Positions 37,914 to 45,172 of a stretch of DNA of 64,000 nucleotides are shown here, one piece after another (the first letter of the stretch is position 1; every line of letters starts with the position of its first letter). The stretch is from Gammaproteobacteria bacterium. GTDB lineage: Bacteria > Pseudomonadota > Gammaproteobacteria > Nitrococcales > Nitrococcaceae. The notes beneath the pieces were generated by a model, which was given only the letters and a program-made list of their open reading frames with translations, did no database searches and was not told the origin of the DNA. Where the stretch lies: assembly GCA_030433275.1 (NCBI GenBank), contig JAUILK010000004.1, positions 62,001 through 126,000 of the forward strand. The letters are read 5' to 3'. The position numbers and the translations under genes were made by a program.

Positions 37914-38657
37914 ATGAGAACGGCGCTATTTTTTATGGCGGTGCTGGCCTTTTCAGGCGTTGCTTCGGCGACGATCACTTTTACGGACGGGGACGATGTT
38001 TTAATTGCCAACTTCGAGAATCACGATGAAATTAATTCCCTAGAGGCGCTATATGCTGGCGGTGGGGATGATTACATCAATATTGGCGGTTTTGACATCT
38101 CTCGTACCACCCTATACGGAGAGGAAGGAAACGATACCCTTTTTGGTGCGGTACATCATGCCACTATAGACGGCGGACCGGGGGACGATACCCTCTATGG
38201 GGGTCGTCATATCAGCTATGTGTGGGGAGGCCCAGGTAACGACACATTCGCCCCGACGGACGGTTTTGATATCTATTTTTATTACCGTGGGCTCGATGAG
38301 ATTCGCGGATTCGTTGATAATTTTGACGCCAAGTATCCGTCGAAGGTTTATTTCGAGGAATTCACTGTAGCCTTCCTTGAGAAATACCTGTTCGCAATCC
38401 CCGGTGGCGGGGGCTACTACCAATTAGGACTGCGGGGGCATGGCGTCGGCATCTTCGCATCGATTGGCCCGATTTTCGACTCAAGCGCGCCGCCTGCCAT
38501 GTTCCCCGATTGGGGCGGAAGGGCCATTTTCGGGACCGATGGGTCTATTAGCCTCGCTTCGATCACTGTCCCGGAACCTGGAACCATAGCGCTGTTTATG
38601 GTGGGGCTGCTCGGGCTTTGGGGTGCTAACCGACGCCTACATACTTCGGCGGCCTAA
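37914..38657 (+). CDS. Secreted RTX-repeat protein with PEP-CTERM sorting signal
   Basis: A 247-residue protein with an N-terminal signal peptide (MRTALFFMAVLAFSGVASA). A block of nonapeptide calcium-binding repeats (GGGDDYINIGG, GEEGNDTLFGA, GGPGDDTLYGG, GGPGNDTF) at about residues 45-115 is followed by a middle domain I do not recognise. The C terminus is a PEP-CTERM signal: VPEPGTIALFMVGLLGLWG followed by basic residues. PEP-CTERM proteins are anchored or released by exosortase; no exosortase is in this window. A GTG three codons upstream is an alternative start. The role may be in extracellular matrix or adhesion (inference). Confidence 0.85.
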   Translation: MRTALFFMAVLAFSGVASATITFTDGDDVLIANFENHDEINSLEALYAGGGDDYINIGGFDISRTTLYGEEGNDTLFGAVHHATIDGGPGDDTLYGGRHISYVWGGPGNDTFAPTDGFDIYFYYRGLDEIRGFVDNFDAKYPSKVYFEEFTVAFLEKYLFAIPGGGGYYQLGLRGHGVGIFASIGPIFDSSAPPAMFPDWGGRAIFGTDGSISLASITVPEPGTIALFMVGLLGLWGANRRLHTSAA

Positions 38658-38796
38658 CAGGCACACCGCCGCGCAGCAGCTCGATTCACGGCTCTGCGCG
38701 GCGATCACTTCCACCGCTTTCGCGAGCACTTTGGCGGACCCTGCCGGGCATACGTGCTGCGATCGCCGACCAGCCCGTTACACGCGGCGCCGCCGC

Positions 38797-39138
38797 TCAT
38801 TGATCACCTTCGTCTGTCCAGCGGTGCTGTTTCCGAAGATAAAGGATGTGCTCCGGCGTTGGCGTGGGTCGGCACTTACGCTTGCGGGGAGCGCCCACCT
38901 TGCCGAACGTGAACGCCGGGTCGATGCCCTGGGCGCGTAGGCGTTTCCGGATGCGCGCCCGCTCACTGGCCCGCCGCTGGATCAGCTGCTGCTTGAGCGG
39001 TAAATGACTCGGGCGCATCCGCTTTAAGGCGGGAATGTACTCAATCGCCTCTTGCAGCAGCTTATGCACCGCATCATCCTGCGCATCGCCCTCAGCGTAC
39101 TTCGTGCTTCTATCGCAAAGCTTTAATTCATCCGTCAT
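38797..39138 (-). CDS. Small basic protein of unknown function (element cargo)
   Basis: A 113-residue protein of unknown family. The start at 39138 (MTDELKLCDRSTKYAEG) has a GAGGT ribosome binding site. The C-terminal half is very basic (RRASERARIRKRLRAQG, GAPRKRKC), suggesting nucleic-acid binding. No signal peptide or membrane segment is seen. It is the leftmost of three small genes on the same strand as the primase, and belongs to the integrative element by position. Confidence 0.6.
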   Translation of the reverse strand: MTDELKLCDRSTKYAEGDAQDDAVHKLLQEAIEYIPALKRMRPSHLPLKQQLIQRRASERARIRKRLRAQGIDPAFTFGKVGAPRKRKCRPTPTPEHILYLRKQHRWTDEGDQ

Positions 39139-39336
39139 AGCAAACCTCAATAATGTTCCACGGATGTTCCACGGGCGGGTTCCGCGCGCTGTTCGCTGCA
39201 AAACCGGCGTGTTGCATAGGCGGCGATCATTTCGCAGTCACCACTTCGGGTGCCCGAATAGTTCAACCCGTGGTTTCCTGCACAGCCCTCGCGGCCGCAG
39301 CACCCGCCGCGTGGTGTGCGCGGATCGCCTTAACAC

Positions 39337-39708
39337 TTACCACCAATCCGCGGCGCCGGGGGTCTCGGGCGAGATGCGCCGGCGGTACTCTGGACATTTA
39401 AGGAACTGTTCGTGCGCCAACTCCACCGGGACACCATCGCGGACAACGCAGGTGTTGAACGCCGCTAACACGAGAAGTCCCCGCATGACCGGGTCAGCCC
39501 TCTGCCATTCGGCGTAGCAGTCGCCGTCGGTCATCAAATACTCCTCCGTCCACTCCGTGCGGTTCGGCCATGGGGCAGCCTTGATCCACGGTTCGTTAGG
39601 TTTGCGCACGCAGCGGGGATTCCACGCGATCATAAACCCCGGTTCGGTCTCGTCGTCATCGGTGGCGAATACACGTTCCGTCACTTCAAGAGATATTAAA
39701 TCCGCCAT
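39337..39708 (-). CDS. Small acidic protein of unknown function (element cargo)
   Basis: A 123-residue protein rich in Trp, Pro and acidic residues, with a central segment (WPNRTEWTEEYLMTDGDCY) and a conserved-looking C-terminal half (VMRGLLVLAAFNTCVVRDG). I recognise no family. It is 12 bases from the small repeat protein upstream and co-directional with it, so both are probably co-transcribed. Short phage- or satellite-encoded proteins of this kind are often regulators or defence modulators, but nothing here proves it. Confidence 0.6.
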   Translation of the reverse strand: MADLISLEVTERVFATDDDETEPGFMIAWNPRCVRKPNEPWIKAAPWPNRTEWTEEYLMTDGDCYAEWQRADPVMRGLLVLAAFNTCVVRDGVPVELAHEQFLKCPEYRRRISPETPGAADWW

Positions 39709-39720
39709 GCTGCCTCACTT

Positions 39721-39930
39721 TTACCTAGCCTGCCTGTAACTACCGCAGTACGACCACTGCTGCGTGGCCGGTTTGATCGGACGAATCGGCCCAGGCGTCC
39801 ACCGTGTCCACGGCTGCTCGGCGGGGACAATTTGCCGAATTGGTCCGGGCGTCCATCGGGTCGCGTTTTTGAGGGTGGTCTGCGTCCACCTTTGCTCGGC
39901 TGGTTTAATCGGGCGAATAGTTTTAGCCAT
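39721..39930 (-). CDS. Short protein with internal WTPGPIR repeats
   Basis: A 69-residue basic protein made largely of a repeated unit of the form IRPIKPAEQRW followed by RWTPGPI. Three copies of the I-R-x-I-x-P-A-x-Q-x-W core are seen and two of WTPGPIR. A very strong ribosome binding site (AAAGGAGGGT) supports translation. The short unit array resembles no family I know; Trp/Pro-rich repeats could bind partners or membranes. It is upstream of the acidic small gene on the same strand. Confidence 0.65.
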   Translation of the reverse strand: MAKTIRPIKPAEQRWTQTTLKNATRWTPGPIRQIVPAEQPWTRWTPGPIRPIKPATQQWSYCGSYRQAR

Positions 39931-40319
39931 CAGTACCCTCCTTTGCTTGGCCGCAACTAAGATTAGTGCGGCGGAATTAAGCTGTTTCTTCCACCTGTCC
40001 CCGGTGGAACGTTTCAGGGCGTAACACCACGCGTCCCTTTAGGGGGACGCTGGTGTTGTTACGCTTGCCCCGCGTAACACGTTGGCTTTGTTTCGCCTTT
40101 GTTACGCTTTGTTACGCTCCTCCGTAACCCGCATGGTTGAGCCATTCTTGCGTAACACCTTTTTTGGCGGGTCGTGTTACGCTTGCAAAATCGCGCCTCA
40201 AACCCCGCCCCGAGTGGAGGGGGCGTAACATTGGGGTCGTGTTACGCTTTTTTGCGAGCCGTTCTCATCGCCACTAATTTAGTTAAGTCTCAATTAGCTA
40301 ATTAGCGATTAACTAATCG
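39931..40319. other. Repeat-rich noncoding region, probable replication origin of the element
   Basis: About 390 bases between the primase-helicase gene and the small repeat protein. It has nine exact copies of the heptamer GTTACGC or its complement GCGTAAC, a long near-perfect hairpin (40019-40064) and an AT-rich inverted repeat at the primase end (40271-40326). No gene is seen. The layout, repeats plus an AT-rich tract beside a primase-helicase gene, fits an origin. Confidence 0.55.
40019..40247. repeat. Array of nine GTTACGC/GCGTAAC heptamers
   Basis: Plus-strand GTTACGC copies start at 40058, 40101, 40111, 40176 and 40241; complementary GCGTAAC copies start at 40019, 40072, 40150 and 40223. 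Most copies are followed by TT or ACA (GTTACGCTT, GCGTAACA). Mixed orientation and irregular spacing argue for protein-binding iterons rather than CRISPR. The first two copies are the ends of a long hairpin at 40019-40064. Confidence 0.85.
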
Positions 40320-40326
40320 TTAGTGG
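40271..40326. repeat. AT-rich imperfect inverted repeat beside primase gene
   Basis: CCACTAATTTAGTTAA on the left and TTAACTAATCGTTAGTGG on the right pair imperfectly around an AT-rich centre (AATTAGCTAATT). The right arm reaches into the last codons of the primase-helicase gene. Its complement shares TAACGATTAG with a second AT-rich stretch near 43150. Confidence 0.5.
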
Positions 40327-42464
40327 GTTAACTCTGAGCCTAGGATTGCTCTGGCAATACCCGCGGTGGTTACCTTTCTCGCCGAAACACGCCCCGGCAA
40401 CCGGACCATTTCGCCGTCCACTATTACCAGCTTCCGCCGCTCCAGCTCATCGCGGATTCGTTTAAACAAGACGCGCGTCGAAGCCTTCGACGTGTCTTTG
40501 AATAACGCCTCGACAACCGAATTGCGCCAAGTGGAAATAGCGATTGATCCGCCGCTCGATCCGGCTTCCCAAGTCAACAAATCGAGCGCCGTTTGCTCGC
40601 GATCAGAAAGCGGCTTTTCGGCCGGACCGTCGAGCAAGCGCGGCACTGGCGCGCCGATGTTTTCCAGGTCGTCGGTCATGTGCCCGGTGTCTGTCCAGCG
40701 CAACTCGAAGCGCAGCGGTCCGAACAACTCTTGATCGCGTGCCGCCGTTGCTTCCAAAACTGTTACATCGCCCTCACGCTTCACGCGCAGCTCAAGGTCC
40801 ACGCCGGCAAGCAATACGTTGGAACCGCGCATACCCCGTGACTGATCCTTGCCGGCGTGGTGGACAAGCATGATTGTGGCGCCGGTGACCCGATGGAGCT
40901 CATCACAGGCACGCACGAAACGGCTCATATCCACCGTGGCGTTTTCATCGCCCGCCATGCAACGCGACACGGTGTCCGCGATCAGCAACCCCAACGGCGC
41001 GGCGTCGCGTGTCAGTTCCTCGATGGCCTCGATCAGCTCGCGCAGCTGCGCGGGATCATCGAGCGCCACGGCGCGCGGGATCATGTGAAAATTGTTCAGC
41101 TCATCGAGCGACACGCCGCGCGCGACGCTCCAAGCCTTCGCGCGCCGGATCAGCCCGCGCCCACCTTCGCCGGCCAGGTACAAAACCCGTTGCTGCTTCA
41201 CGCGCCGGCCGTGCCAATCCACGCCCGAGGCAACCGACAACCCGAGATCGAGCGCAAGGAACGTCTTGCCGCTCTTCGGAGTGCCGTACATCGCCACAAC
41301 CGGCACCTTCTCCAGCAATACGCCCTGCACGGTCCACGTCTCGCGGAGCGCCCGCTGAAACTCGATCTCGAATTTTGATGCGGGGAGAACCTGTAACCGA
41401 CGTTTCGGCGTTACCGCCTCGCCCACCGTTACGGCCGTAAAATCCGCTTCGGGCGCAGCGTTGCCGAACGATCCGCGCGAATTGCGATACACGCTGTTCA
41501 CGATCCGCAGTACGTCCTTGTACGACTTCGGCGGCTGGCACCACTGGTTGTAGAGCTGATCGACCAGCGGGATCGCCGCCAGTCGTTCGACGCCAAGGTC
41601 ATGCATCTGCGCCGCAACGGCGTACACGCTGTTATCTCGGTTTCCCTCGACCGCCGGTTCGGCGTTCTGCAATACTCCAATGGCACGCCCGATGGCCGCA
41701 GTTTGATTGGTCTGCACAGGTGCTGCGTCGGACTTGGCGGGCGCTGTGCTCGGTTCAGACCGCGCCTTGGTGCGCTCGAGCCCCAGCTCTTCGGCCAGCT
41801 GTTCGAACTTCTCGATGATTTCGTCCAAGTCAGTCTGTTCGACAACGGGCAGCTCAGCGGCGGGCAGGAACGCCAGCCCGCCCCCCACGTCATGCCACGT
41901 GTACGGCCGGCCAGTGCTCTCATGGATGCCGTAAGCGACAAATTGCTGACCAGCGCCCAAAAACTCCATGCGATTCTTACCGAATGCCGCGCTCACCCGC
42001 TTGGGCCATCCAGGCTCGGCCGCACGCACCACGAGCAAGAATTTCGGCGCTTGGCCGACGCGTTCCGGAATCACGCTTTCGCGGCCGAAGCGCTTGACGG
42101 CCCATTTGGTGAACCATTTGCGGAATAGCCTGTTCAGTTTGCGGTGCGTAATGTCTGCATCGATGCCCGCAACGGGGAATTCGCCCACGCCAGTCAGCAC
42201 GCCCACGCCGCAACCACCTTGCCCCTCCACATCGATGCGAAGGAATATCTCCGCTTCAGTGAGCCGAAGGTTTTGCCATCCGGATTTGACATCCGGCGCC
42301 TTGCTGCGCGGCTTGATCGGCAGAGTCAAATACCCGTTGCGGGCCAGCTGTGGCGCAACCTCGGCGAAAGTGGTAGGCTCCAATGAGGTTTTCGTGGTTG
42401 ATTTCTGCGCCTTGCCTTCGATGAGCCCCGTGCCGCCAACGCGGGGCTTTTTCGTCTCGGTCAT
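40320..42464 (-). CDS. Primase-polymerase/RepA-type helicase of an integrative element
   Basis: A 714-residue replication protein. Residues about 40-190 look like an archaeo-eukaryotic primase-polymerase (Prim-Pol) domain: LTLPIKPRSKAPDVKSGWQN and the acidic pair in AGIDADIT. A RepA/AAA-type helicase follows at about 375-590 with Walker A GTPKSGKTFLALDLG, a Walker B-like GLLIADTVSR and LVHHAGKDQSRGMRG. The last 70 residues look like a winged-helix domain that could bind the origin. The start at 42464 (MTETKKPRVGG) has a GGAGG site; an in-frame ATG at 42500 is less likely. It functionally resembles P4 alpha, combining primase, helicase and origin recognition (inference). Confidence 0.85.
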   Translation of the reverse strand: MTETKKPRVGGTGLIEGKAQKSTTKTSLEPTTFAEVAPQLARNGYLTLPIKPRSKAPDVKSGWQNLRLTEAEIFLRIDVEGQGGCGVGVLTGVGEFPVAGIDADITHRKLNRLFRKWFTKWAVKRFGRESVIPERVGQAPKFLLVVRAAEPGWPKRVSAAFGKNRMEFLGAGQQFVAYGIHESTGRPYTWHDVGGGLAFLPAAELPVVEQTDLDEIIEKFEQLAEELGLERTKARSEPSTAPAKSDAAPVQTNQTAAIGRAIGVLQNAEPAVEGNRDNSVYAVAAQMHDLGVERLAAIPLVDQLYNQWCQPPKSYKDVLRIVNSVYRNSRGSFGNAAPEADFTAVTVGEAVTPKRRLQVLPASKFEIEFQRALRETWTVQGVLLEKVPVVAMYGTPKSGKTFLALDLGLSVASGVDWHGRRVKQQRVLYLAGEGGRGLIRRAKAWSVARGVSLDELNNFHMIPRAVALDDPAQLRELIEAIEELTRDAAPLGLLIADTVSRCMAGDENATVDMSRFVRACDELHRVTGATIMLVHHAGKDQSRGMRGSNVLLAGVDLELRVKREGDVTVLEATAARDQELFGPLRFELRWTDTGHMTDDLENIGAPVPRLLDGPAEKPLSDREQTALDLLTWEAGSSGGSIAISTWRNSVVEALFKDTSKASTRVLFKRIRDELERRKLVIVDGEMVRLPGRVSARKVTTAGIARAILGSELTH

Positions 42465-42468
42465 CTGC

Positions 42469-42708
42469 TCAGTCCTCCCACTCAGCCCGAAACACTTCAT
42501 CGAGCACGGCTTCCGGAAACACGGGAAGCATGCCGTGCCGTGTGTCCGGCACGCGCCCCATTGGTGCGCCCAGACCGTCGCAAATCTCCGCAGCAGCCCG
42601 GCCTAGCCGACTCACCGCGCAGGGGGCTAGGCGCTCCCCGCGACGCTGCCAGGCGAAAGCAAGAACGGTGTAATACTTCGGCTCGAAATCGGTATGAACG
42701 TTGACCAT
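42469..42708 (-). CDS. Small protein of unknown function upstream of primase
   Basis: A 79-residue protein starting MVNVHTDFEPKYYTVLAFAW at 42708 with a strong ribosome binding site (GGAGGG). Its start overlaps nothing, but its start codon lies next to the stop of the AlpA-like gene at 42711 and its stop lies five bases before the primase start, so the three genes are tightly packed in one operon. No known family is recognised. The C terminus (FPEAVLDEVFRAEWED) is acidic. Confidence 0.65.
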   Translation of the reverse strand: MVNVHTDFEPKYYTVLAFAWQRRGERLAPCAVSRLGRAAAEICDGLGAPMGRVPDTRHGMLPVFPEAVLDEVFRAEWED

Positions 42709-42710
42709 CG

Positions 42711-42905
42711 TTAACCCTCCTGCCCGGCCCGCGACGCGTGGCCGGCCTGCTCCCACGACTGAATGTCCGACTCGCGCCACCGGCTGGCTTTTGGGCCGAT
42801 TTTCGTCGGCGGTGGAAGGCGGTTCTCACTAACCCATCTGCGAATTGTGGAGCGCGACACGCCGTACGCCTCGGCTAGGTCGCGATCCCGGTAATGCTTT
42901 TCCAT
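42711..42905 (-). CDS. AlpA-family helix-turn-helix regulator
   Basis: A 64-residue DNA-binding protein of the AlpA/excisionase type. The helix-turn-helix RDLAEAYGVSRSTIRRWVSE is followed by the typical RLPPPTKIGPKASRW and a short C-terminal helix. AlpA proteins of P4-like elements activate or modulate the integrase and can act as excision factors. A GGAGG ribosome binding site and a sigma70-type promoter lie upstream. It is the first gene of the replication operon. Confidence 0.85.
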   Translation of the reverse strand: MEKHYRDRDLAEAYGVSRSTIRRWVSENRLPPPTKIGPKASRWRESDIQSWEQAGHASRAGQEG

Positions 42906-42935
42906 TCGGCGTCCTCCGACACGTTAGAAAACAAC

Positions 42936-42964
42936 ACGATAGCGGGCAGGTTAGGACGCGTCAA
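42936..42964 (-). promoter_or_regulatory. Sigma70-type promoter of the alpA-primase operon
   Basis: On the minus strand TTGACG (42964-42959) and TATCGT (42941-42936) are separated by 17 bases, upstream of the AlpA-type gene start at 42905. The region further upstream is AT-rich, as expected for a promoter. Confidence 0.55.
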
Positions 42965-43210
42965 TAAAAATATTATATGAATCAATATGTTGCGTTTACT
43001 GCAACTAAATATGAAGGAATGGCTTAGCCACGCCGTTTCGGCCGTTTAAACGCAGCAGTGCCTACTTTCGCCGCCGCCGGTGGTAGAAACGGCCGACGCA
43101 ACAAAAATCAGCTGCATCAGGCCAATCTTTTATAAGTTAATCAATTACTTAACGATTAGGCGATTTTGCTAGGTCGCAAAAAATAATCGGCGGGCATAGG
43201 GGCGAGCATT

Positions 43211-43655
43211 CGTGACAGTCACGTTTTGCGGAGCAGGCCAGGAGGATAGGAATACCCTAACGGTTCGTGAGGGGGGCAGGGGTAACCCTAGCCAGACGGT
43301 AGTTAACGAGTCTGGCTTCTTTGTGTGACTGTCACGGTTTCCAGCCGTTCAGCTCCCCCAGCCGGTGCCATGCTGCGCGCCTGAGCGCATCGGCATACCG
43401 GCCGGGTTGAGATAGAACCTGTAAGGCGATGCGCTCGGGCCACTGGCTGGGCGGCAGCTCCATAATTGCGGCGGCATGGCGGACTCCTATTCGTGACAGT
43501 CACGAATAGAGTATCAGAGTAGCGCTGAAAATTTCGCGGCTGGATAAAATTTGCGGGGATGAGGTACCGAGATATAAGCGCCACGGGGTGGGGCCCCGGG
43601 ACGGGGGGGTCGATACGCGGCCGACCGGATGGACAGCGAAGCGTGACAGTCACGC
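43211..43655. promoter_or_regulatory. Family of GTGACNGTCAC palindromic sites
   Basis: Four copies in the intergenic region: 43211-43223 (CGTGACAGTCACG), 43324-43336 (TGTGACTGTCACG), 43487-43509 and 43641-43655 (GCGTGACAGTCACGC). The third is a perfect 23-base palindrome with a single central A. A fifth core, GTGACGGTCAC, lies at 43948-43958 inside the integrase gene. Conserved arms with a variable centre base are the mark of a dimeric regulator's binding sites. Confidence 0.75.
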
Positions 43656-43665
43656 CCGCCGGAGA

Positions 43666-44859
43666 TCAGGCGCGGATCGGCACGACGTCCGCACCTTTGG
43701 CTAGGCCGTCGAGGTAATCCGCCCAGTGCTGCATCATGCGCCGGCGCTCGGGTAAGTACTGCGCTCGGTTGTACACGCGCCGTACCTTGTTACGCTCGGC
43801 ATGGGCAAGCTGGCGTTCGATCACGTCAGGCGGCCAGCCTTGCTCGTTCAGGATGCTTGACGCCATTGCCCGAAACCCATGGCCGCACATGGTCGCCTTG
43901 TCATAACCGAGACGCCGTAGTGCCGCGTTAACCGTGTTCTCGCTCATGTGACGGTCACGACTGCGCAGAGACGGAAACACGTAGCGCCCTCGCCCTGTGT
44001 AGGGCTGTAGCTCGCGCAGAATCGCCACGGCTTGGGTGGCCAGCGGGACAATGTGCGCCTCGCGCATCTTCATCTTGTCCTCCGGTATTCTCCACTCCGC
44101 GACGTCTAGGTCGAGTTCCGACCACTCCATGGCGCGCAGCTCGCCAGGGCGGACGAACAGCAAGGGGGCAAGGCGCAGTGCCGCTTGCGTCGTCGGCTGC
44201 CCGACATAACCGTCAATCGCCCGCAGCAGCTCACCTACTTGGTCCGGCTCGACGATCGCAGCCCGCACCCTGGACACAACGGGCGTCAATGCGCCGCGAA
44301 GATCGGCTGTCACATCACGCTCGGCCCGCCCCGTGGCGATCGCATACCGGAACACCTGCCCGATGCGCTGCTTCACGCGGTGCGCCGTCTCGTGAGTACC
44401 GCGCGCCTCGATGTCCATTAGCACGGTGAGCACTTCGGGCGGCGAGATATCAGCGATAGGCCGATCGCGCAGCGCCGATGCAAGTTCGAACATCCACAGC
44501 GCCTTGTACCGAGTTACCTCGGCAAACGGCCGCTTGTCCAACCACTCGGCCGCAACCTTGCCGAAGGTGCTCGCAGCGGCCAGCTTGGCGGCGTGTCGTT
44601 CGAGCTTACGCTGCGCCCCCGGATCGACGCCGCCGGCTAGTGTGCGGCGGGCTTCGTCGCGCTGGGCTCGCGCCTCGGCCAGTGTGGTCACCGGGTACTC
44701 GCCCAGGGTGAGCATGGATGCCTTCCCCACGTGGCGATACCGAAAGCGCCAGAGCTTGGCACCCGATGGGCGGACCTCGATGCACAGGCCGCCGCTATCG
44801 GCCACACGGTAGATACTCGCACGCGGCTTCAGGTTGCGCAGCTTAACGTCGGTCAGCAT
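43666..44859 (-). CDS. int: Tyrosine-type site-specific integrase (P4-like)
   Basis: A 397-residue integrase with the N-terminal DUF4102 arm-binding domain (MLTDVKLRNLKPRASIYRVA), a SAM-like core-binding domain (about 110-200) and the catalytic domain. Catalytic residues are visible in FVRPGELRAMEW (Arg), GHGFRAMASSILNE (His-x-x-Arg region) and RVYNRAQYLPERRR (tyrosine). The start at 44859 has a GTGGAG site. It is oriented away from a tRNA-Thr gene 220 bases away, the normal placement for tRNA-using integrases. It should catalyse integration and, with a directionality factor such as the AlpA-type protein, excision. Confidence 0.93.
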   Translation of the reverse strand: MLTDVKLRNLKPRASIYRVADSGGLCIEVRPSGAKLWRFRYRHVGKASMLTLGEYPVTTLAEARAQRDEARRTLAGGVDPGAQRKLERHAAKLAAASTFGKVAAEWLDKRPFAEVTRYKALWMFELASALRDRPIADISPPEVLTVLMDIEARGTHETAHRVKQRIGQVFRYAIATGRAERDVTADLRGALTPVVSRVRAAIVEPDQVGELLRAIDGYVGQPTTQAALRLAPLLFVRPGELRAMEWSELDLDVAEWRIPEDKMKMREAHIVPLATQAVAILRELQPYTGRGRYVFPSLRSRDRHMSENTVNAALRRLGYDKATMCGHGFRAMASSILNEQGWPPDVIERQLAHAERNKVRRVYNRAQYLPERRRMMQHWADYLDGLAKGADVVPIRA

Positions 44860-45079
44860 GGTGGGCTCCACTTGTGAGTAAGGCTCGCCCCGGAAAGCCC
44901 CTTTCAAGGGGCGCGTTACTCAATCTTACTCACAAATGTGGTGGGATGCTATGATACAAACTGAGACAGGATGATACAGGAGGGTTGTGGCGATTAGCTA
45001 TAAGATGCTGACTTATGTGTGGTTATCAGTTGTATCGAGTGGTAAAGAGGTAACAGAGAAACAGACAGATTACATGAAA
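44860..45079. other. Intergenic region between integrase and tRNA-Thr; probable attachment end
   Basis: About 220 bases that should contain the integrase promoter and one end of the element. It has a hairpin (GCCCC TTTCAA GGGGC around 44900-44915) flanked by TGAGTAA and TTACTCA, and a repeated ATGATACA at about 44950 and 44971. I searched the left side of the accessory tract for a copy of the 3' end of the tRNA gene and did not find one, so the other attachment site is not located. Confidence 0.4.
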
Positions 45080-45155
45080 TGGTGCCGGGACTCGGACTCG
45101 AACCGAGGGCCTATCGCTTACGAGGCGATTGCTCTACCGACTGAGCTATCCCGGC
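45080..45155 (-). tRNA. tRNA-Thr (anticodon CGT)
   Basis: A 76-base cloverleaf read on the minus strand. It has a 7 bp acceptor stem (GCCGGGA with TCCCGGC), a D arm GCTC/GAGC, an anticodon stem ATCGC/GCGAT with loop CTCGTAA (anticodon CGT, threonine), a T arm CTCGG-TTCGAGT-CCGAG, and an encoded CCA end at 45082-45080. The integrase gene of the accessory element starts about 220 bases beyond its 3' end, so this gene is the likely integration target. Confidence 0.95.
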
Positions 45156-45172
45156 CTATGCGTAGGCACGCC

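Larger units (their letters stand above)
42906..43665. other. Long intergenic control region of the integrative element
   Basis: About 760 bases between the alpA-like gene and the 3' end of the integrase gene, with no gene I can support. It contains the operon promoter (42936-42964), an AT-rich tract (42962-43020), inverted GTTTCGGCCGTTT/AAACGGCCGAC stretches around 43040-43100, an AT-rich segment sharing TAACGATTAG with the origin end (about 43150), and four GTGACNGTCAC palindromes. A minus-strand open frame at 43303-43653 seems to be created by the palindromes and is not called. Confidence 0.55.

Noticed and set aside
38658-38796. Search for the second attachment site (copy of the tRNA-Thr 3' end) at the left end of the element
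   Set aside because: No matching stretch was found by eye here or elsewhere between 33.9 and 39.4 kb, so no left end is called.
40019-40247. Repeat array considered as a CRISPR array
   Set aside because: Repeats are only seven bases, occur in both orientations with irregular spacing, and no cas genes are nearby.
42424-42452. Terminator-like hairpin (AGCCCCG/CGGGGCT plus five T) on the plus strand
   Set aside because: It lies inside the start of the minus-strand primase gene, with no plus-strand gene ending before it; the reading frame explains the sequence.
43303-43653. Minus-strand open frame of 116 codons in the element's control region
   Set aside because: The frame runs through the GTGACNGTCAC palindromes, which generate its repeated Val-Thr stretches; composition and lack of a ribosome binding site argue against coding.
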